In this document: in pieces, positions 26,024 through 35,454 of the stretch
How positions within the stretch are numbered: the stretch's first letter is position 1
Layout: every line of letters begins with the position of its first letter
Assembly: GCF_005925345.1 (NCBI RefSeq)
Contig: NZ_SSHJ01000005.1
Span: 185,755 to 249,754, forward strand
Length of the DNA: 64,000 nucleotides
From: Pedobacter ureilyticus
Lineage (GTDB): Bacteria; Bacteroidota; Bacteroidia; Sphingobacteriales; Sphingobacteriaceae
Reading direction: 5' to 3'
Position numbers and translations under genes: made by a program
Notes under the pieces: generated by a model
What the model saw: the letters and a program-made list of their open reading frames with translations, nothing else
The model's database searches: none
Told to the model about the DNA's origin: nothing

Positions 26024-26986
26024 CTATTTAAACAACGAGTTCACAAACTCTTTCTTATCGAACAACTGTAAATCGTCCATTTTTTCTCCCACACCAATGT
26101 ATTTAACTGGGATTTTGAACTGATCGGAAATGCCAATTACCACGCCACCTTTAGCTGTACCGTCTAATTTGGTAATGGCTAAGGCGTTTACATCGGTAGC
26201 TTCGGTAAATTGTTTGCACTGTTCAAATGCGTTTTGCCCTGTAGAACCATCTAGCACCAATAAGATTTCATGTGGCGCATTTGGAATAATCTTTTGCATT
26301 ACATTTTTGATTTTTCCAAGTTCGTTCATTAATCCTACTTTGTTGTGTAAACGACCAGCAGTATCAATAATAACCACGTCTTCTTTGTTAGCAACCGCAG
26401 ATTGTAAAGTATCGAACGCAACCGAGGCAGGATCAGAGCCCATAGCTTGTGCTACTACACGCACACCCACACGCTCGCCCCAAAGTTTAATCTGGTCAAC
26501 AGCGGCGGCACGGAAAGTATCAGCAGCACCAAGCACCACATTTAAACCTTCCTTTTTCAGTTTGTGCGCCAACTTGCCAATGGTAGTAGTTTTACCAACA
26601 CCATTTACACCTACCACCATAATAACATAAGGTTTGTGGTCGCCATATTCGAAATTCCTAAAATCGTTGCTGTTGTTTTCTGCTAGTAACAATTGAATTT
26701 CATCTCTCAGTAAACCATTAAGTTCCGTAGTAGAGAGGTATTTGTCTTTTGCTACACGTTCCTGAATGCGTTCAATGATTTTTAAGGTAGTGCTCACGCC
26801 AACGTCAGAAGTTACGAGCACTTCCTCCAGGTTGTCTAATACATCATCGTCTACGGTAGATTTTCCGGCAACAGCTTTGGTTAGCTTGCTAAAAAAGCCT
26901 TCTTTGGTTTTTTCTAGTCCTTTATCTAGCGCTTCCTGAGCTTCAGGGGCGGTCTCTTTCTTTTTAAAAAAATCGAATAAACCCAT
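26024..26986 (-). CDS. ftsY: Signal recognition particle receptor
   Basis: 320 aa SRP GTPase that receives ribosome-nascent chains at the inner membrane. The short acidic/helical N-terminus (A and N domains, to about 110) is followed by the NG domain: G1 GVNGVGKTTTIGKLA, G2/I-box DTFRAAAVDQ, G3 DTAGRLHNK, G4 TKLDGTAKGG. The A domain is short, as usual in Bacteroidota. rimO follows after two bases. Confidence 0.95.
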   Translation of the reverse strand: MGLFDFFKKKETAPEAQEALDKGLEKTKEGFFSKLTKAVAGKSTVDDDVLDNLEEVLVTSDVGVSTTLKIIERIQERVAKDKYLSTTELNGLLRDEIQLLLAENNSNDFRNFEYGDHKPYVIMVVGVNGVGKTTTIGKLAHKLKKEGLNVVLGAADTFRAAAVDQIKLWGERVGVRVVAQAMGSDPASVAFDTLQSAVANKEDVVIIDTAGRLHNKVGLMNELGKIKNVMQKIIPNAPHEILLVLDGSTGQNAFEQCKQFTEATDVNALAITKLDGTAKGGVVIGISDQFKIPVKYIGVGEKMDDLQLFDKKEFVNSLFK

Positions 26987-27010
26987 AATTTCTTCTCGGT
27001 TTGGTAAAAT

Positions 27011-27040
27011 AAAAAAAGCCCTTCCGCAAAGCGGAACGGC
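27011..27040 (-). terminator. Terminator between the ribosomal protein cluster and ftsY
   Basis: On the minus strand GCCGTTCCGC pairs with GCGGAAGGGC around TTT and is followed by seven T residues. It ends the rpmB-rpmG-DUF4295 unit, so ftsY is transcribed from its own promoter or by readthrough. Confidence 0.8.
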
Positions 27041-27063
27041 TCTTAAGCTATTCTTAAATATTG

Positions 27064-27228
27064 TTATTTGCCGTTTGTACCAGCAATAGCATCTTTAACG
27101 TGATCATTGTGAACAATTGCTTCTTTGAATGAATAAGCACCAGTTTTTGGCGACTTAGTCATGGTGATCACTTTTGAGTATTCTTTACCTGTACCTGTTT
27201 TAAGGGTTGCAACTACTTTCTTTGCCAT
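27064..27228 (-). CDS. DUF4295 family protein
   Basis: 54 aa, basic: MAKKVVATLKTGTGKEYSKV at the start and DHVKDAIAGTNGK at the end. This small family lies downstream of rpmG in most Bacteroidota genomes and is suspected to be a ribosome-associated protein. Here it follows rpmG with a gap of about 80 bases and ends before the terminator. Its function is not established. Confidence 0.8.
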   Translation of the reverse strand: MAKKVVATLKTGTGKEYSKVITMTKSPKTGAYSFKEAIVHNDHVKDAIAGTNGK

Positions 27229-27289
27229 GTTTTTAAAATCTAATGATTGAGTGACTGAATTTCGAATGACTGAATTTATTCAATAAACC

Positions 27290-27311
27290 AATCATTTACT
27301 CATTCAAAACT
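27290..27311 (+). repeat. 22-base exact repeat, copy B
   Basis: Identical to 22907-22928. It overlaps the TAA end of rpmG by two bases in the reverse direction and lies in a gap with other related TCATTC/GACTGAAT steps (27243-27311). Confidence 0.65.
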
Positions 27312-27492
27312 ATTTAATTTCTTTGTGTACAGTTACTTTTCTTAAAACCGGGTTGAATTTTTTCAACTCTAAACGCTCTGTAGTGTTTTTACGGTTTTTA
27401 GTAGAAATATATCTAGACATACCAGGCATACCACTTGTTTTATGCTCTGTGCATTCTAAAATAACTTGAACTCTGTTACCTTTTTTTGCCAT
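27310..27492 (-). CDS. rpmG: 50S ribosomal protein L33
   Basis: 60 aa. The sequence [20 protein letters not shown] and the [18 protein letters not shown] region match L33. Only one cysteine remains of the possible zinc ribbon, so this is the zinc-independent type. It lies between rpmB and the DUF4295 gene. Confidence 0.93.
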   Translation of the reverse strand: MAKKGNRVQVILECTEHKTSGMPGMSRYISTKNRKNTTERLELKKFNPVLRKVTVHKEIK

Positions 27493-27530
27493 TTCTTTAT
27501 CTATTTATACCGAAAAATCGGTAAATGTTT

Positions 27531-27764
27531 TTACAAATATCCTTTTTTCATGAAACGATTAATCGCTTCAGAAACACCAATTTTATTGATGGTTTTAATA
27601 GCCGAAGTAGATACTTTTAGCGTTATCCAACGATCTTCTTCAGGGATATAAAATTTCTGAAGTTGTAGGTTAGGATAAAACTTGCGCTTAGTTTTAACGT
27701 TCGAGTGAGAAACGTTATGTCCTTTCATCGCGGTTTTTCCTGTTAAATCACAAACTCTTGACAT
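27531..27764 (-). CDS. rpmB: 50S ribosomal protein L28
   Basis: 77 aa. [20 protein letters not shown] and the basic [13 protein letters not shown] region identify L28. It leads the cluster rpmB-rpmG-DUF4295 on the minus strand and is divergent from acs. Confidence 0.95.
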   Translation of the reverse strand: MSRVCDLTGKTAMKGHNVSHSNVKTKRKFYPNLQLQKFYIPEEDRWITLKVSTSAIKTINKIGVSEAINRFMKKGYL

Positions 27765-27976
27765 GACTTTATTTTGTTATTTGTTATTCGTCGCTTAATT
27801 CTTTTTAAGAGCCTGCAAATATCTGAATAATTTTCTTAACCATCAAGTGTGGCGTAAAAATATTTTAAGATATTTTTTTAGGTATGAAAAATAGATAGGT
27901 TGCTTGCAGCTGGGCTTTAAATTAAAGATGGGAGCTATATGCTTAAAAGAGGTTAATAACGAAGGTTTCCTGCTTA

Positions 27977-27998
27977 AAATACCAAGTTCTTGGTATTT
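27977..27998. repeat. Near-perfect palindrome
   Basis: AAATACCAAG and CTTGGTATTT are exact complements separated by TT. It may be an operator or a stem in a transcript; it lies 20 bases before the -7-like TATTTTTG of the candidate small RNA. Confidence 0.65.
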
Positions 27999-28030
27999 CA
28001 ATTGTTTCTTATATGGCGTATTTTTGTCAA

Positions 28031-28139
28031 CAATTTTTATTGAACAAATAAAGCCAATAGGTCTGTAGTTAACGATATAGTACTAAGTTGCAAGCTCTAA
28101 TTAAGCCTTTGCCAAAAGCAGAGGCTTTTTCTTTCTTTT
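28031..28139 (+). ncRNA. Candidate small RNA upstream of acs
   Basis: A -7-like element TATTTTTG ends at 28026 and a strong terminator lies about 100 bases downstream, with no open frame of note between. A transcript of about 100 nt from roughly 28031-28034 is inferred. No homology to a known RNA was recognised. Confidence 0.35.
28103..28139 (+). terminator. Strong terminator without an upstream gene
   Basis: AAGCCTTTGC pairs with GCAGAGGCTT (one G-U) around a five-base loop and is followed by a T-rich tract. The gene on the left (rpmB) reads away from it. Confidence 0.75.
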
Positions 28140-28278
28140 CGAGAATTGGTAAAATCGAAATAAAATCCTCTGTTTTTTAAAAGTATGTTTATAAAATTGA
28201 AACGAATTTGATGTTTTTATAGCATTTAATTACTTAATTTAGCAATCGAACAAATCCAAAACCTATTATAGATATACT

Positions 28279-30171
28279 ATGCAAATCAAATCTTTTGAGC
28301 AGTATGAAGAAAGCTACAAAAAAAGTATTGAAAACCCAGAGCAATTTTGGGGCGAAGTAGCCCAGAATTTTCAATGGAGAAAACCTTGGTACAAAGTTCT
28401 TTCATGGAATTTTGAAGAACCAACAATTAAATGGTTCGAGGGAGCTAAACTGAACATCACAGAGAACTGTTTAGATAGACATCTGGAACATAATGGAAAT
28501 AAACCAGCCATTATATGGGAACCAAATAATCCAGAACAAGATAGTATTACTATCACTTATAGAATGTTGCATGAGCGGGTTTGCCGTTTTGCCAATGTGC
28601 TTAAACGCAACGGAGCAAAAAAAGGAGATAGAGTTTGTATTTATATGCCAATGGTTCCAGAATTGGCAATTGCTGTATTAGCCTGTGCTCGTATTGGGGC
28701 GGTACACTCGGTTATTTTTGGTGGTTTTTCTGCTAAATCTATTGCTGATAGGATTAACGACTCGCAATGTAAGTTAGTAGTTACCGCAGATGGAGTATAT
28801 CGTGGCGCAAAACCTATTCCGTTAAAGGAGGTGATAGATGATGCCCTTATTGGCTGCCCTACGGTAGAAAGAGTGATTGTACTTACGCATGTGAGAACTC
28901 CAGTAAGTATGTTAAAGGGAAGAGATGTTTGGTGGGAAGATGAATTGAAACACGTTAATGCGGTGTGTGAAGCTGAAGAAATGGATGCGGAAGATTTACT
29001 ATTCATTCTTTATACCTCGGGCTCTACGGGCAAACCGAAAGGGGTAGTACACACTTGTGGCGGTTATATGGTTTATGCTGGTTATACATTCAGCAATGTA
29101 TTTAACTATCAGCCAGACGAAGTGTATTTTTGTACGGCAGATATCGGTTGGATAACCGGACATTCTTATATTGTTTATGGGCCACTTTCTCAAGGTGCAA
29201 CTTCTGTGATCTTTGAAGGCGTACCTACTTATCCAACGCCATCTCGTTTTTGGGATATCGTAGAAAAACACAAAGTGAATACGCTTTATACCGCCCCAAC
29301 AGCTATTAGATCATTAATGGGCTTTGGCGATGAACCGTTAAAAGGAAAGGATTTAAGCTCGTTAAGGGTTTTAGGTTCGGTAGGGGAGCCAATTAACGAA
29401 GAAGCATGGCACTGGTTTGATGAAAAAATTGGCGCTGGTAAAGCACCTATTGTAGATACTTGGTGGCAAACCGAAACCGGCGGTATCATGATTTCGCCCA
29501 TTGCTACCGTAACCAAAACTAAGCCCAGTTATGCTACTTTGCCTTTGCCGGGTATACAGCCTGTTTTGGTTGATGAAAATGGCAATGAAATTGAAGGTAA
29601 TAACGTAAGTGGAAACCTTTGCATTAAATTCCCTTGGCCTGGCATGTTACGTACTACTTATGGAGATCATGAGCGTTGCAAACAAACCTATTTCTCTACT
29701 TATCCGGGTATGTATTTTACCGGTGACGGATGTTTAAGAGATGAAGATGGTTACTACAGAATTACCGGTAGGGTAGATGACGTATTGAACGTTTCTGGTC
29801 ACAGGATTGGTACCGCAGAGGTCGAGAATGCGATTAATATGCATGCGGGTGTGGTAGAAAGTGCGGTAGTAGGCTATCCTCATGATGTAAAAGGACAAGG
29901 TATTTATGCGTTTATTATCTATCCAAATCATCATCAAGATGCAGAATTAACTAAAAAGGATATTCTACAAACCGTAACTAGGGTTATTGGAGCTATCGCA
30001 AAACCAGATAAGATATTATTTGTTACCGGTTTGCCAAAAACTAGGTCTGGTAAAATTATGCGTAGAATTTTAAGAAAAATTGCTGAGGGCGATACCTCAA
30101 ACTTAGGCGATACCTCAACTTTGCTAGATCCTGGAGTGGTAGATGAAATCATAGCAGCATCAAAAGCTTAA
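28279..30171 (+). CDS. acs: Acetate-CoA ligase (acetyl-CoA synthetase)
   Basis: 630 aa AMP-forming ligase. The AMP-binding P-loop is LYTSGSTGKPKGVVH, the adenylate motif TWWQTETGG and GRVDDVLNVSGHRIG follow, and the C-terminal catalytic lysine is in PKTRSGKIMRR, the site that protein acetylation controls in the family. It is somewhat shorter than the usual ~650 aa. It converts acetate to acetyl-CoA. A terminator follows at 30191. Confidence 0.95.
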   Translation: MQIKSFEQYEESYKKSIENPEQFWGEVAQNFQWRKPWYKVLSWNFEEPTIKWFEGAKLNITENCLDRHLEHNGNKPAIIWEPNNPEQDSITITYRMLHERVCRFANVLKRNGAKKGDRVCIYMPMVPELAIAVLACARIGAVHSVIFGGFSAKSIADRINDSQCKLVVTADGVYRGAKPIPLKEVIDDALIGCPTVERVIVLTHVRTPVSMLKGRDVWWEDELKHVNAVCEAEEMDAEDLLFILYTSGSTGKPKGVVHTCGGYMVYAGYTFSNVFNYQPDEVYFCTADIGWITGHSYIVYGPLSQGATSVIFEGVPTYPTPSRFWDIVEKHKVNTLYTAPTAIRSLMGFGDEPLKGKDLSSLRVLGSVGEPINEEAWHWFDEKIGAGKAPIVDTWWQTETGGIMISPIATVTKTKPSYATLPLPGIQPVLVDENGNEIEGNNVSGNLCIKFPWPGMLRTTYGDHERCKQTYFSTYPGMYFTGDGCLRDEDGYYRITGRVDDVLNVSGHRIGTAEVENAINMHAGVVESAVVGYPHDVKGQGIYAFIIYPNHHQDAELTKKDILQTVTRVIGAIAKPDKILFVTGLPKTRSGKIMRRILRKIAEGDTSNLGDTSTLLDPGVVDEIIAASKA

Positions 30172-30190
30172 GAAGTATCACATTATAATG

Positions 30191-30222
30191 AAGGGCAGGT
30201 TTTAATTTACTTGCCCTTTTTG
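30191..30222 (+). terminator. Rho-independent terminator after acs
   Basis: AAGGGCAGGT pairs with ACTTGCCCTT (one G-U pair) around eight bases and is followed by T residues. Confidence 0.8.
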
Positions 30223-30406
30223 TTTTACTTCAAGTTTCTTTTCTGCATAAATTACATCTTTGGCTAGCGCTTATCATTACGTTATGTTTGCAAGCATAAC
30301 ATCAACCCAATGATATTTGTATATAGCTTAATTAATTTTTCCCCAAACATAGTTGCTAGCTGGTTGTTCTTCTAACTCAATCATAAATTAATTAATAAAA
30401 CATATT

Positions 30407-30592
30407 ATGGATAAGTTAGAAATAAAAGGAAAATGGAATGAGTTAAAAGGTAAAGTGAAGCAAGCTTATGCAGATTTAACCGACGATGATTTGAAACACG
30501 AGGAGGGAAAAGATGAAGAGTTATTGGGAAAATTACAGCAAAAAACCGGAAAAGGTAGGGAAGAGTTGGTAAAATGGATCAACTCGTTATAG
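30407..30592 (+). CDS. CsbD family stress-response protein
   Basis: 61 aa, typical: [20 protein letters not shown], then [20 protein letters not shown] and [10 protein letters not shown]. CsbD proteins are small, highly charged helical proteins induced by general stress in several bacteria; the biochemical role is unknown. The gene stands alone between two terminators. Confidence 0.88.
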   Translation: MDKLEIKGKWNELKGKVKQAYADLTDDDLKHEEGKDEELLGKLQQKTGKGREELVKWINSL

Positions 30593-30617
30593 AAATGAAT
30601 AACTCAATTTGAGTTGG

Positions 30618-30648
30618 ATGGTCGGAGGTTTCACTTCGACCATTTTTA
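30618..30648 (+). terminator. Terminator after the CsbD gene
   Basis: ATGGTCG pairs with CGACCAT around a twelve-base loop and is followed by a T-rich tract. Confidence 0.65.
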
Positions 30649-30666
30649 TTTTGTCAATCTTATAAA

Positions 30667-30698
30667 ATAAAAAAGGCCAGTGAAAAAAATCACTGACC
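30667..30698 (-). terminator. Terminator after the efflux operon
   Basis: On the minus strand GGTCAGTGA pairs with TCACTGGCC across a T-rich loop and is followed by six T residues. It ends the tetR-tolC-emrA-emrB unit. Confidence 0.7.
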
Positions 30699-30724
30699 AG
30701 GTTGTTATTGTGTGTAGGAGTATG

Positions 30725-32272
30725 CTAGTGTGCGTCTACAGGAATGTTTACATTCTTCTTGAATTTCTGCAAGAATAGCAAAGGAATTGAGCAAAGCATT
30801 ACAGCGCCGGCAACCCAGTAGGCATCGCTGTAAGTAAGCAACAAAGTTTGTTTAATTACTGCCCCTTCAATAGCTTTCATGGCCATAAGTTTGGCATCTA
30901 AGAATGAAGCCCCTTTTGCCATGAAATTGTGCATCAAACCATTTAACCTTTCTGTAAATGCAGGATTTTGCTCGTTGATGTTTACCAATAAGTTACTACG
31001 GTGAAAGCCTTGGCGAACGTGGATTAAGGTGGTTAAGGCCGCAATACCAAATGAACCACCTAACTGGCGCATCATGTTGTTTAATCCAGAACCTTGACCA
31101 ATTTCTGCACCTTTTAAATCTTGGATAGCCAAGGTGGTTAATGGCACGAACAATAGAGCCATACCAAATCCTCTAATTACTAGCGGCCAGAAAAACTGAT
31201 CTGTTCCAGAAGAGAGTGTCGACTTACTGAGCATGTGACAGAAAATGAAGAATAAAATCATCCCGCCGGTGGCCATAATTTGAGCTGGCACACCTTTTTT
31301 AAGCATAATACCAATAAAAGGCATCATGGCAATGGTACATAAACCGCCGGCAATGAAAAGTTCTCCGGTTTGTAATGGCGAAAAGCCTAGTAAGTTCTGA
31401 CAGAAAATTGGAAATACAAATACCGAACCGTATAGTCCGAATCCTAAAACGAAGGAAGTAACCATCCCGATAGAAAAACTTCGATGTCTCATAATTTTAA
31501 AGTTCACGATTGGATGATCGGTGCTCAACTCTCTCCAAATGAAAAGTAAAAGGCCAAATACCGAAGCTACAGCTAGTGCCGTAATGTAAGGTGTGGCAAA
31601 CCAGTCTTCGCTTTCACCTTTTTCTAATACGGTTTGCAAACTGCCAACGGCAACGGCAAGCAGTACAATTCCCCACCAATCGATGGGTGCACCTTTGCCA
31701 TCTTTAGGTGTTTCTCGAACATACATATAGGTTAAGTAAGCGGCTAGAATTCCTACTGGAATATTTACGTAGAAAATCCAGGGCCAGGTTGTGATTTCTA
31801 AGATATAACCGCCAATGGTTGGTCCAACGGTTGGCCCTACAACGGCACCTAAGCCAAATAGTGCGGTAGCAATACCTACATCTTCGCGGGGCCAAGTTTC
31901 AATCAGGATTGCCTGTGCGGTAGAAATTAAGCCACCTCCGGCTAAACCCTGTAAAATACGGAAGGCTACGAGTTCCCATAAATTATCTGCATTACCACAT
32001 AAAAACGAGGCAATGGTAAAAAGTATGATAGAAAATAAGAAGTAATTTTTACGTCCAAACCTGCTGCCTAGCCAGCCCGACATGGGAAGAATAATTACGT
32101 TGGCTACAGCGTAGCCGGTAGATAACCAGGCCACATCTTCTAGCGTGGCGCCCAAGTTACCTTGTATTTGTGGTAATGCTACGTTTACAATGGTCGTATC
32201 AATGAGCTCCAATAGCGAAGCTGTGATTACTGTAATCGTGATTATCCATTTTTTTAAACCTACTTCGGCCAT
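30725..32272 (-). CDS. EmrB-type MFS drug transporter (DHA2 family)
   Basis: 515 aa with about 14 membrane helices. The N-terminal ELIDTTIVNVALPQI and the motif-C region GAVVGPTVGPTIGGYI are characteristic of 14-helix proton-drug antiporters. It works with the EmrA-type adaptor and TolC-type channel encoded upstream in the same operon to export compounds across both membranes. The substrate is not shown by the sequence. Confidence 0.88.
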   Translation of the reverse strand: MAEVGLKKWIITITVITASLLELIDTTIVNVALPQIQGNLGATLEDVAWLSTGYAVANVIILPMSGWLGSRFGRKNYFLFSIILFTIASFLCGNADNLWELVAFRILQGLAGGGLISTAQAILIETWPREDVGIATALFGLGAVVGPTVGPTIGGYILEITTWPWIFYVNIPVGILAAYLTYMYVRETPKDGKGAPIDWWGIVLLAVAVGSLQTVLEKGESEDWFATPYITALAVASVFGLLLFIWRELSTDHPIVNFKIMRHRSFSIGMVTSFVLGFGLYGSVFVFPIFCQNLLGFSPLQTGELFIAGGLCTIAMMPFIGIMLKKGVPAQIMATGGMILFFIFCHMLSKSTLSSGTDQFFWPLVIRGFGMALLFVPLTTLAIQDLKGAEIGQGSGLNNMMRQLGGSFGIAALTTLIHVRQGFHRSNLLVNINEQNPAFTERLNGLMHNFMAKGASFLDAKLMAMKAIEGAVIKQTLLLTYSDAYWVAGAVMLCSIPLLFLQKFKKNVNIPVDAH

Positions 32273-32387
32273 TATTTAGTACTTAGATATGAGTATTTAG
32301 ATCTGAGATTAGTTCCTAACCAATCGATTAAAAATCGCTAGAATATTCATCCAGACCTATAACTTAAAACTTATAACGTACAACTCG

Positions 32388-33425
32388 TTATATAGCAACA
32401 GACACCTTTACGCTCATTCCTGGGCGCAATTTTTCTAATACTGTTTTGTCTTTGTTTACAATTTTAATTTTTACTGGTACACGTTGAATTACCTTCACAA
32501 AGTTACCGGTAGCATTATCTGGTGGTAACAGCGAGCCTTTGGCGCCAGTAATAGGAGAGAAGTTGTACACTTCGCCTTCAATTTCTTGATCTGGGTAAGC
32601 ATCAACATCAATTTTTACTTTCTGTCCGGGGCGTATTTTCTCTAACTGAGTTTCCTTAAAGTTGGCCGTTACGTAAATGCTGTTGTCATTAACGATAGAG
32701 AATAACGATTGTCCCGCTTGTACCAGCTGACCTTTTTGTACGCTTTTCTTACCCACGATACCTGTAGTTGGTGCTTTAATTTGGGTATACGAAAGTTGCA
32801 GTTTGGCAAAATCAACCTCGGCTTGGCGTTGTGTAACACCAGAATTGCTCACATTTAATTGCGATTGCGTAGTGCCAACTTGTTTCACAGCAGCATTGTA
32901 TTGATCTACAGCGGCATCGTAAGCTGCCTGTGCAGTTTCTTTTTGTGCTTTGGCTTGGTCAAATGCTTGTCTGGTAATAGAACCGTCTTTTACCAGATTC
33001 TCATACCTGTCATAATCTTTTTTGGCTAAATCTAATTTCACTCTAGCGGCTTCGATATTAGCTTTTGCGGTTGCCGTATTTGCCGAAGTGGCAATGATTT
33101 GCGCTTGCGAAACCCCAACCCCTGCGTTTGCACCTACTTGGCTAGCTTTTGCCTGCTCCAGTTTAATCTGATAATCGCTATCATCTAAGGTTACTAGTAC
33201 TTCACCTTGTTTCACTTCCGTGTTTTCTTCAAAGTTGATGTCTTTAACGTAGCCGCTTACCCTGGCAATTACCGGGCTAATGTCTCCATCAATTTGCGCA
33301 TCATCCGTATCTACGTGTTTGCTGTAATAATTATACTCGGTGAAACCAAAAATGGCTCCTATGACGATCAGTATGCCTAAAATAATAGGAATAACTTTAT
33401 TTTTCTTTTTTGTGGGCTGTGTCAT
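32388..33425 (-). CDS. EmrA/HlyD membrane fusion protein
   Basis: 345 aa periplasmic adaptor. One helix (about 11-28, VIPIILGILIVIGAIFGF) anchors it; the lipoyl-like halves are visible at SPVIARVSGYVKDINFEENT and IKAPTTGIVGKKSVQKGQ, with a coiled-coil hairpin between (about 85-190). It links the EmrB-type pump to the TolC-type channel. It sits between these two genes on one transcript. Confidence 0.9.
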   Translation of the reverse strand: MTQPTKKKNKVIPIILGILIVIGAIFGFTEYNYYSKHVDTDDAQIDGDISPVIARVSGYVKDINFEENTEVKQGEVLVTLDDSDYQIKLEQAKASQVGANAGVGVSQAQIIATSANTATAKANIEAARVKLDLAKKDYDRYENLVKDGSITRQAFDQAKAQKETAQAAYDAAVDQYNAAVKQVGTTQSQLNVSNSGVTQRQAEVDFAKLQLSYTQIKAPTTGIVGKKSVQKGQLVQAGQSLFSIVNDNSIYVTANFKETQLEKIRPGQKVKIDVDAYPDQEIEGEVYNFSPITGAKGSLLPPDNATGNFVKVIQRVPVKIKIVNKDKTVLEKLRPGMSVKVSVAI

Positions 33426-33432
33426 GGTATGT

Positions 33433-34818
33433 TTAGTTGTATTTTGTAATTTTTCCTGTTGATTTTAATAAGGTGTAATAAGCTAATTGTGCATCGGCCT
33501 TGGCCAGTTCTAAATTAATTTTAGCTTGGTACAATAAGGTTTCTGCATCAATTCTATCCGTTGCAGAAGCAATGTTGTTTTGATATTTCGACTCTAATAA
33601 CCTATCATTTTCTGTAGCCTGGGCAATAGAAGTTTCTAGTACGTTGATTTTTTGAACGGCCAATTGGTAGTTTTGGTAATTTCTGTTCAATTCGGTTTTT
33701 ACGTTATCCGTAAAAATTTCTTTTTGCGTATCTATTTCCAATTGTTGCACTTTGGCTTCGGCAACTTTGTTTTTGTTGGTCCATAAAGAGCCAATGTTCC
33801 ATGAAATAGTTGCCCCTAAAGTAATAGGCATTATAAATTGTTGGTTGCTAGGAATGAAATTTCCGCTTGGATTTACGTAGTACAAATTAGCGCCTAAACC
33901 AACGGTTGGTCTAGTATTGGCCTTAATAGATTTGATGTTGTAATCTGCTGCTTTATGTTGCAGACTAAATTGTTGCAATTCTTGTCTGGTGGCTAAGGCC
34001 GTGTTTAAATATTCGTCAAGCGAGTTTAATTGTGGTAAGGTTGCATCGGCTTCTTTAATTTCGATGTCCGTATTTTCTGCCAAGCCTAAAAGGATGTCTA
34101 AATTATAGTTGATAATTTTTCTGTTGTTTTCAATTTCCAGATCTGTTAAAGACACATTGGCTTGTTGCAGTTGAAACCTTAAAACATCATTTTTAGTTAC
34201 CAAGCCTTGCTCGTAAAACCGTTGGGCCTGTTTCAATTGTTTGGCAATAGCTGTTAGGTTTTGCGCTACTACCTTCTTGCTTTGAAGCAACTTGTACAGA
34301 GAAAAGTAACCGTTTACTACTGCATAGCTAACTTCTTCCTTGTTTTTGTCGGCATCTAATAAGGCAATTTCTTTTAGAAGCTTAGTAGATTCTTGAGCAT
34401 ATTTCAGCTTGCCCCCGCCGTAAACCAATTCTTGTACCGCGGCAGTTCCAACAAAAGCATCTGCTCTTTTTGGCAATTGTATCGGATTTCCTTCGCCAAT
34501 TTTTAAGGTATTTGTAGGGATCTCTGCATGGTTATACATGAAACTTGCAGTAGCACTTGGTAAGGCATTATCCTTAACTACAGCTAATTTGGCAACGGCT
34601 TCATCTATTTTTTGTTGAGATAGTTTCAGATTTTTGCTATTGGCAATGCCTAAATCTACGGCTTCTTGTAAGCTTAATTGCTTCACATTTTGCGCATTTA
34701 ATGCTGCTGGAATGAAAAGCAAGCTCCATAAAAACAGTTTAATTTTTACGGAGAAATTAAAATCCTTTTTAGAGCCTGCTCCGATAATTCGGAGGGAATT
34801 AGAGGTTATTGGTATCAT
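33433..34818 (-). CDS. TolC family outer-membrane channel
   Basis: 461 aa. A hydrophobic leader (LFLWSLLFIPAALNAQ near 28-43) follows a 27-residue N-terminal extension, then the OEP repeats (about 50-250 and 255-455) with coiled-coil helices. The ATG at 34818 overlaps the TGA of the regulator gene (ATGA), supporting this start even though the leader begins late. It exports compounds together with EmrA and EmrB encoded downstream. Confidence 0.85.
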   Translation of the reverse strand: MIPITSNSLRIIGAGSKKDFNFSVKIKLFLWSLLFIPAALNAQNVKQLSLQEAVDLGIANSKNLKLSQQKIDEAVAKLAVVKDNALPSATASFMYNHAEIPTNTLKIGEGNPIQLPKRADAFVGTAAVQELVYGGGKLKYAQESTKLLKEIALLDADKNKEEVSYAVVNGYFSLYKLLQSKKVVAQNLTAIAKQLKQAQRFYEQGLVTKNDVLRFQLQQANVSLTDLEIENNRKIINYNLDILLGLAENTDIEIKEADATLPQLNSLDEYLNTALATRQELQQFSLQHKAADYNIKSIKANTRPTVGLGANLYYVNPSGNFIPSNQQFIMPITLGATISWNIGSLWTNKNKVAEAKVQQLEIDTQKEIFTDNVKTELNRNYQNYQLAVQKINVLETSIAQATENDRLLESKYQNNIASATDRIDAETLLYQAKINLELAKADAQLAYYTLLKSTGKITKYN

Positions 34819-35438
34819 TGTTTGGGTGTTAAATGCGTAAGTATCATGTCTTGCAGGTGGGCAATCAAACGGGTTTTGATCACTTCTCTGTCTTTTTCAT
34901 CGTTGAGATCGTAATTTGTATCTGGAGCAATTTTACTGGGAGATGTGGTAACCATAGAAATTGTGCCCATTACACTCACGATTGTCATTCTAATATCTAC
35001 CTCTCTAAAATCGCCACAAGCTATTCCTTCTTTAATGATGTCTTCGATCACCAGTAGGTTCTGTCCCATGGCGCCTTTAATCTGATCAAAAACTTCGGGA
35101 CGGAGGGAAAGGGAAAGCTCTCTGTACATCATTTTATGGAAGTTGGCATTGCTCAAAATACGAGTAGCATATTTCTCAATCACTTTCATTAATTTTTCTT
35201 TGGCAGAGATGTTTTCTTCTTTAATTTGGTTCAATTGTGATTTGAAACCCATTACTCTCTCTTCTAAAATCTCCTTGAAAACGCCCATTTTGCTGCCAAA
35301 ATAGTAATTGATCATGGCCATGTTAGCACCGGATTCGGCAGCAATTTGGCGGGTAGATGTTCCCTCAAAGCCATTTTCGCAAAACAGCTTTTCGGCTGCT
35401 AACAATATGTCGGTCTTTTTATCGGTTTTTTCCATCAT
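34815..35438 (-). CDS. TetR/AcrR family transcriptional regulator
   Basis: 207 aa. Helix-turn-helix domain at about 5-55: ILLAAEKLFCENGFEGTSTR, QIAAESGANMAMINYYFGSK. The C-terminal ligand-binding part is all-helical. It heads the efflux operon and overlaps tolC by four bases. A perfect 22-base palindrome and a full promoter lie just upstream, so autorepression relieved by a drug-like ligand is the simplest reading. Confidence 0.9.
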   Translation of the reverse strand: MMEKTDKKTDILLAAEKLFCENGFEGTSTRQIAAESGANMAMINYYFGSKMGVFKEILEERVMGFKSQLNQIKEENISAKEKLMKVIEKYATRILSNANFHKMMYRELSLSLRPEVFDQIKGAMGQNLLVIEDIIKEGIACGDFREVDIRMTIVSVMGTISMVTTSPSKIAPDTNYDLNDEKDREVIKTRLIAHLQDMILTHLTPKQ

Positions 35439-35454
35439 TATTTTTTTAACGGCA

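Larger units (their letters stand above)
27765..28278. other. Gene-free gap between rpmB and acs
   Basis: 514 bases without a gene, between divergent genes. It contains a near-palindrome (27977-27998), a -7-like TATTTTTG (28019), and a terminator with no gene before it (28103-28139); see the candidate small RNA. Both arms of the divergent promoters should lie here but no -33/-7 pair with good spacing was found for acs. Confidence 0.6.

Noticed and set aside
27243..27311. CRISPR-like spacing of the TCATTC steps near rpmG
   Set aside because: Units are short, degenerate and few; no constant repeat of 25-40 bases with unique spacers and no cas genes.
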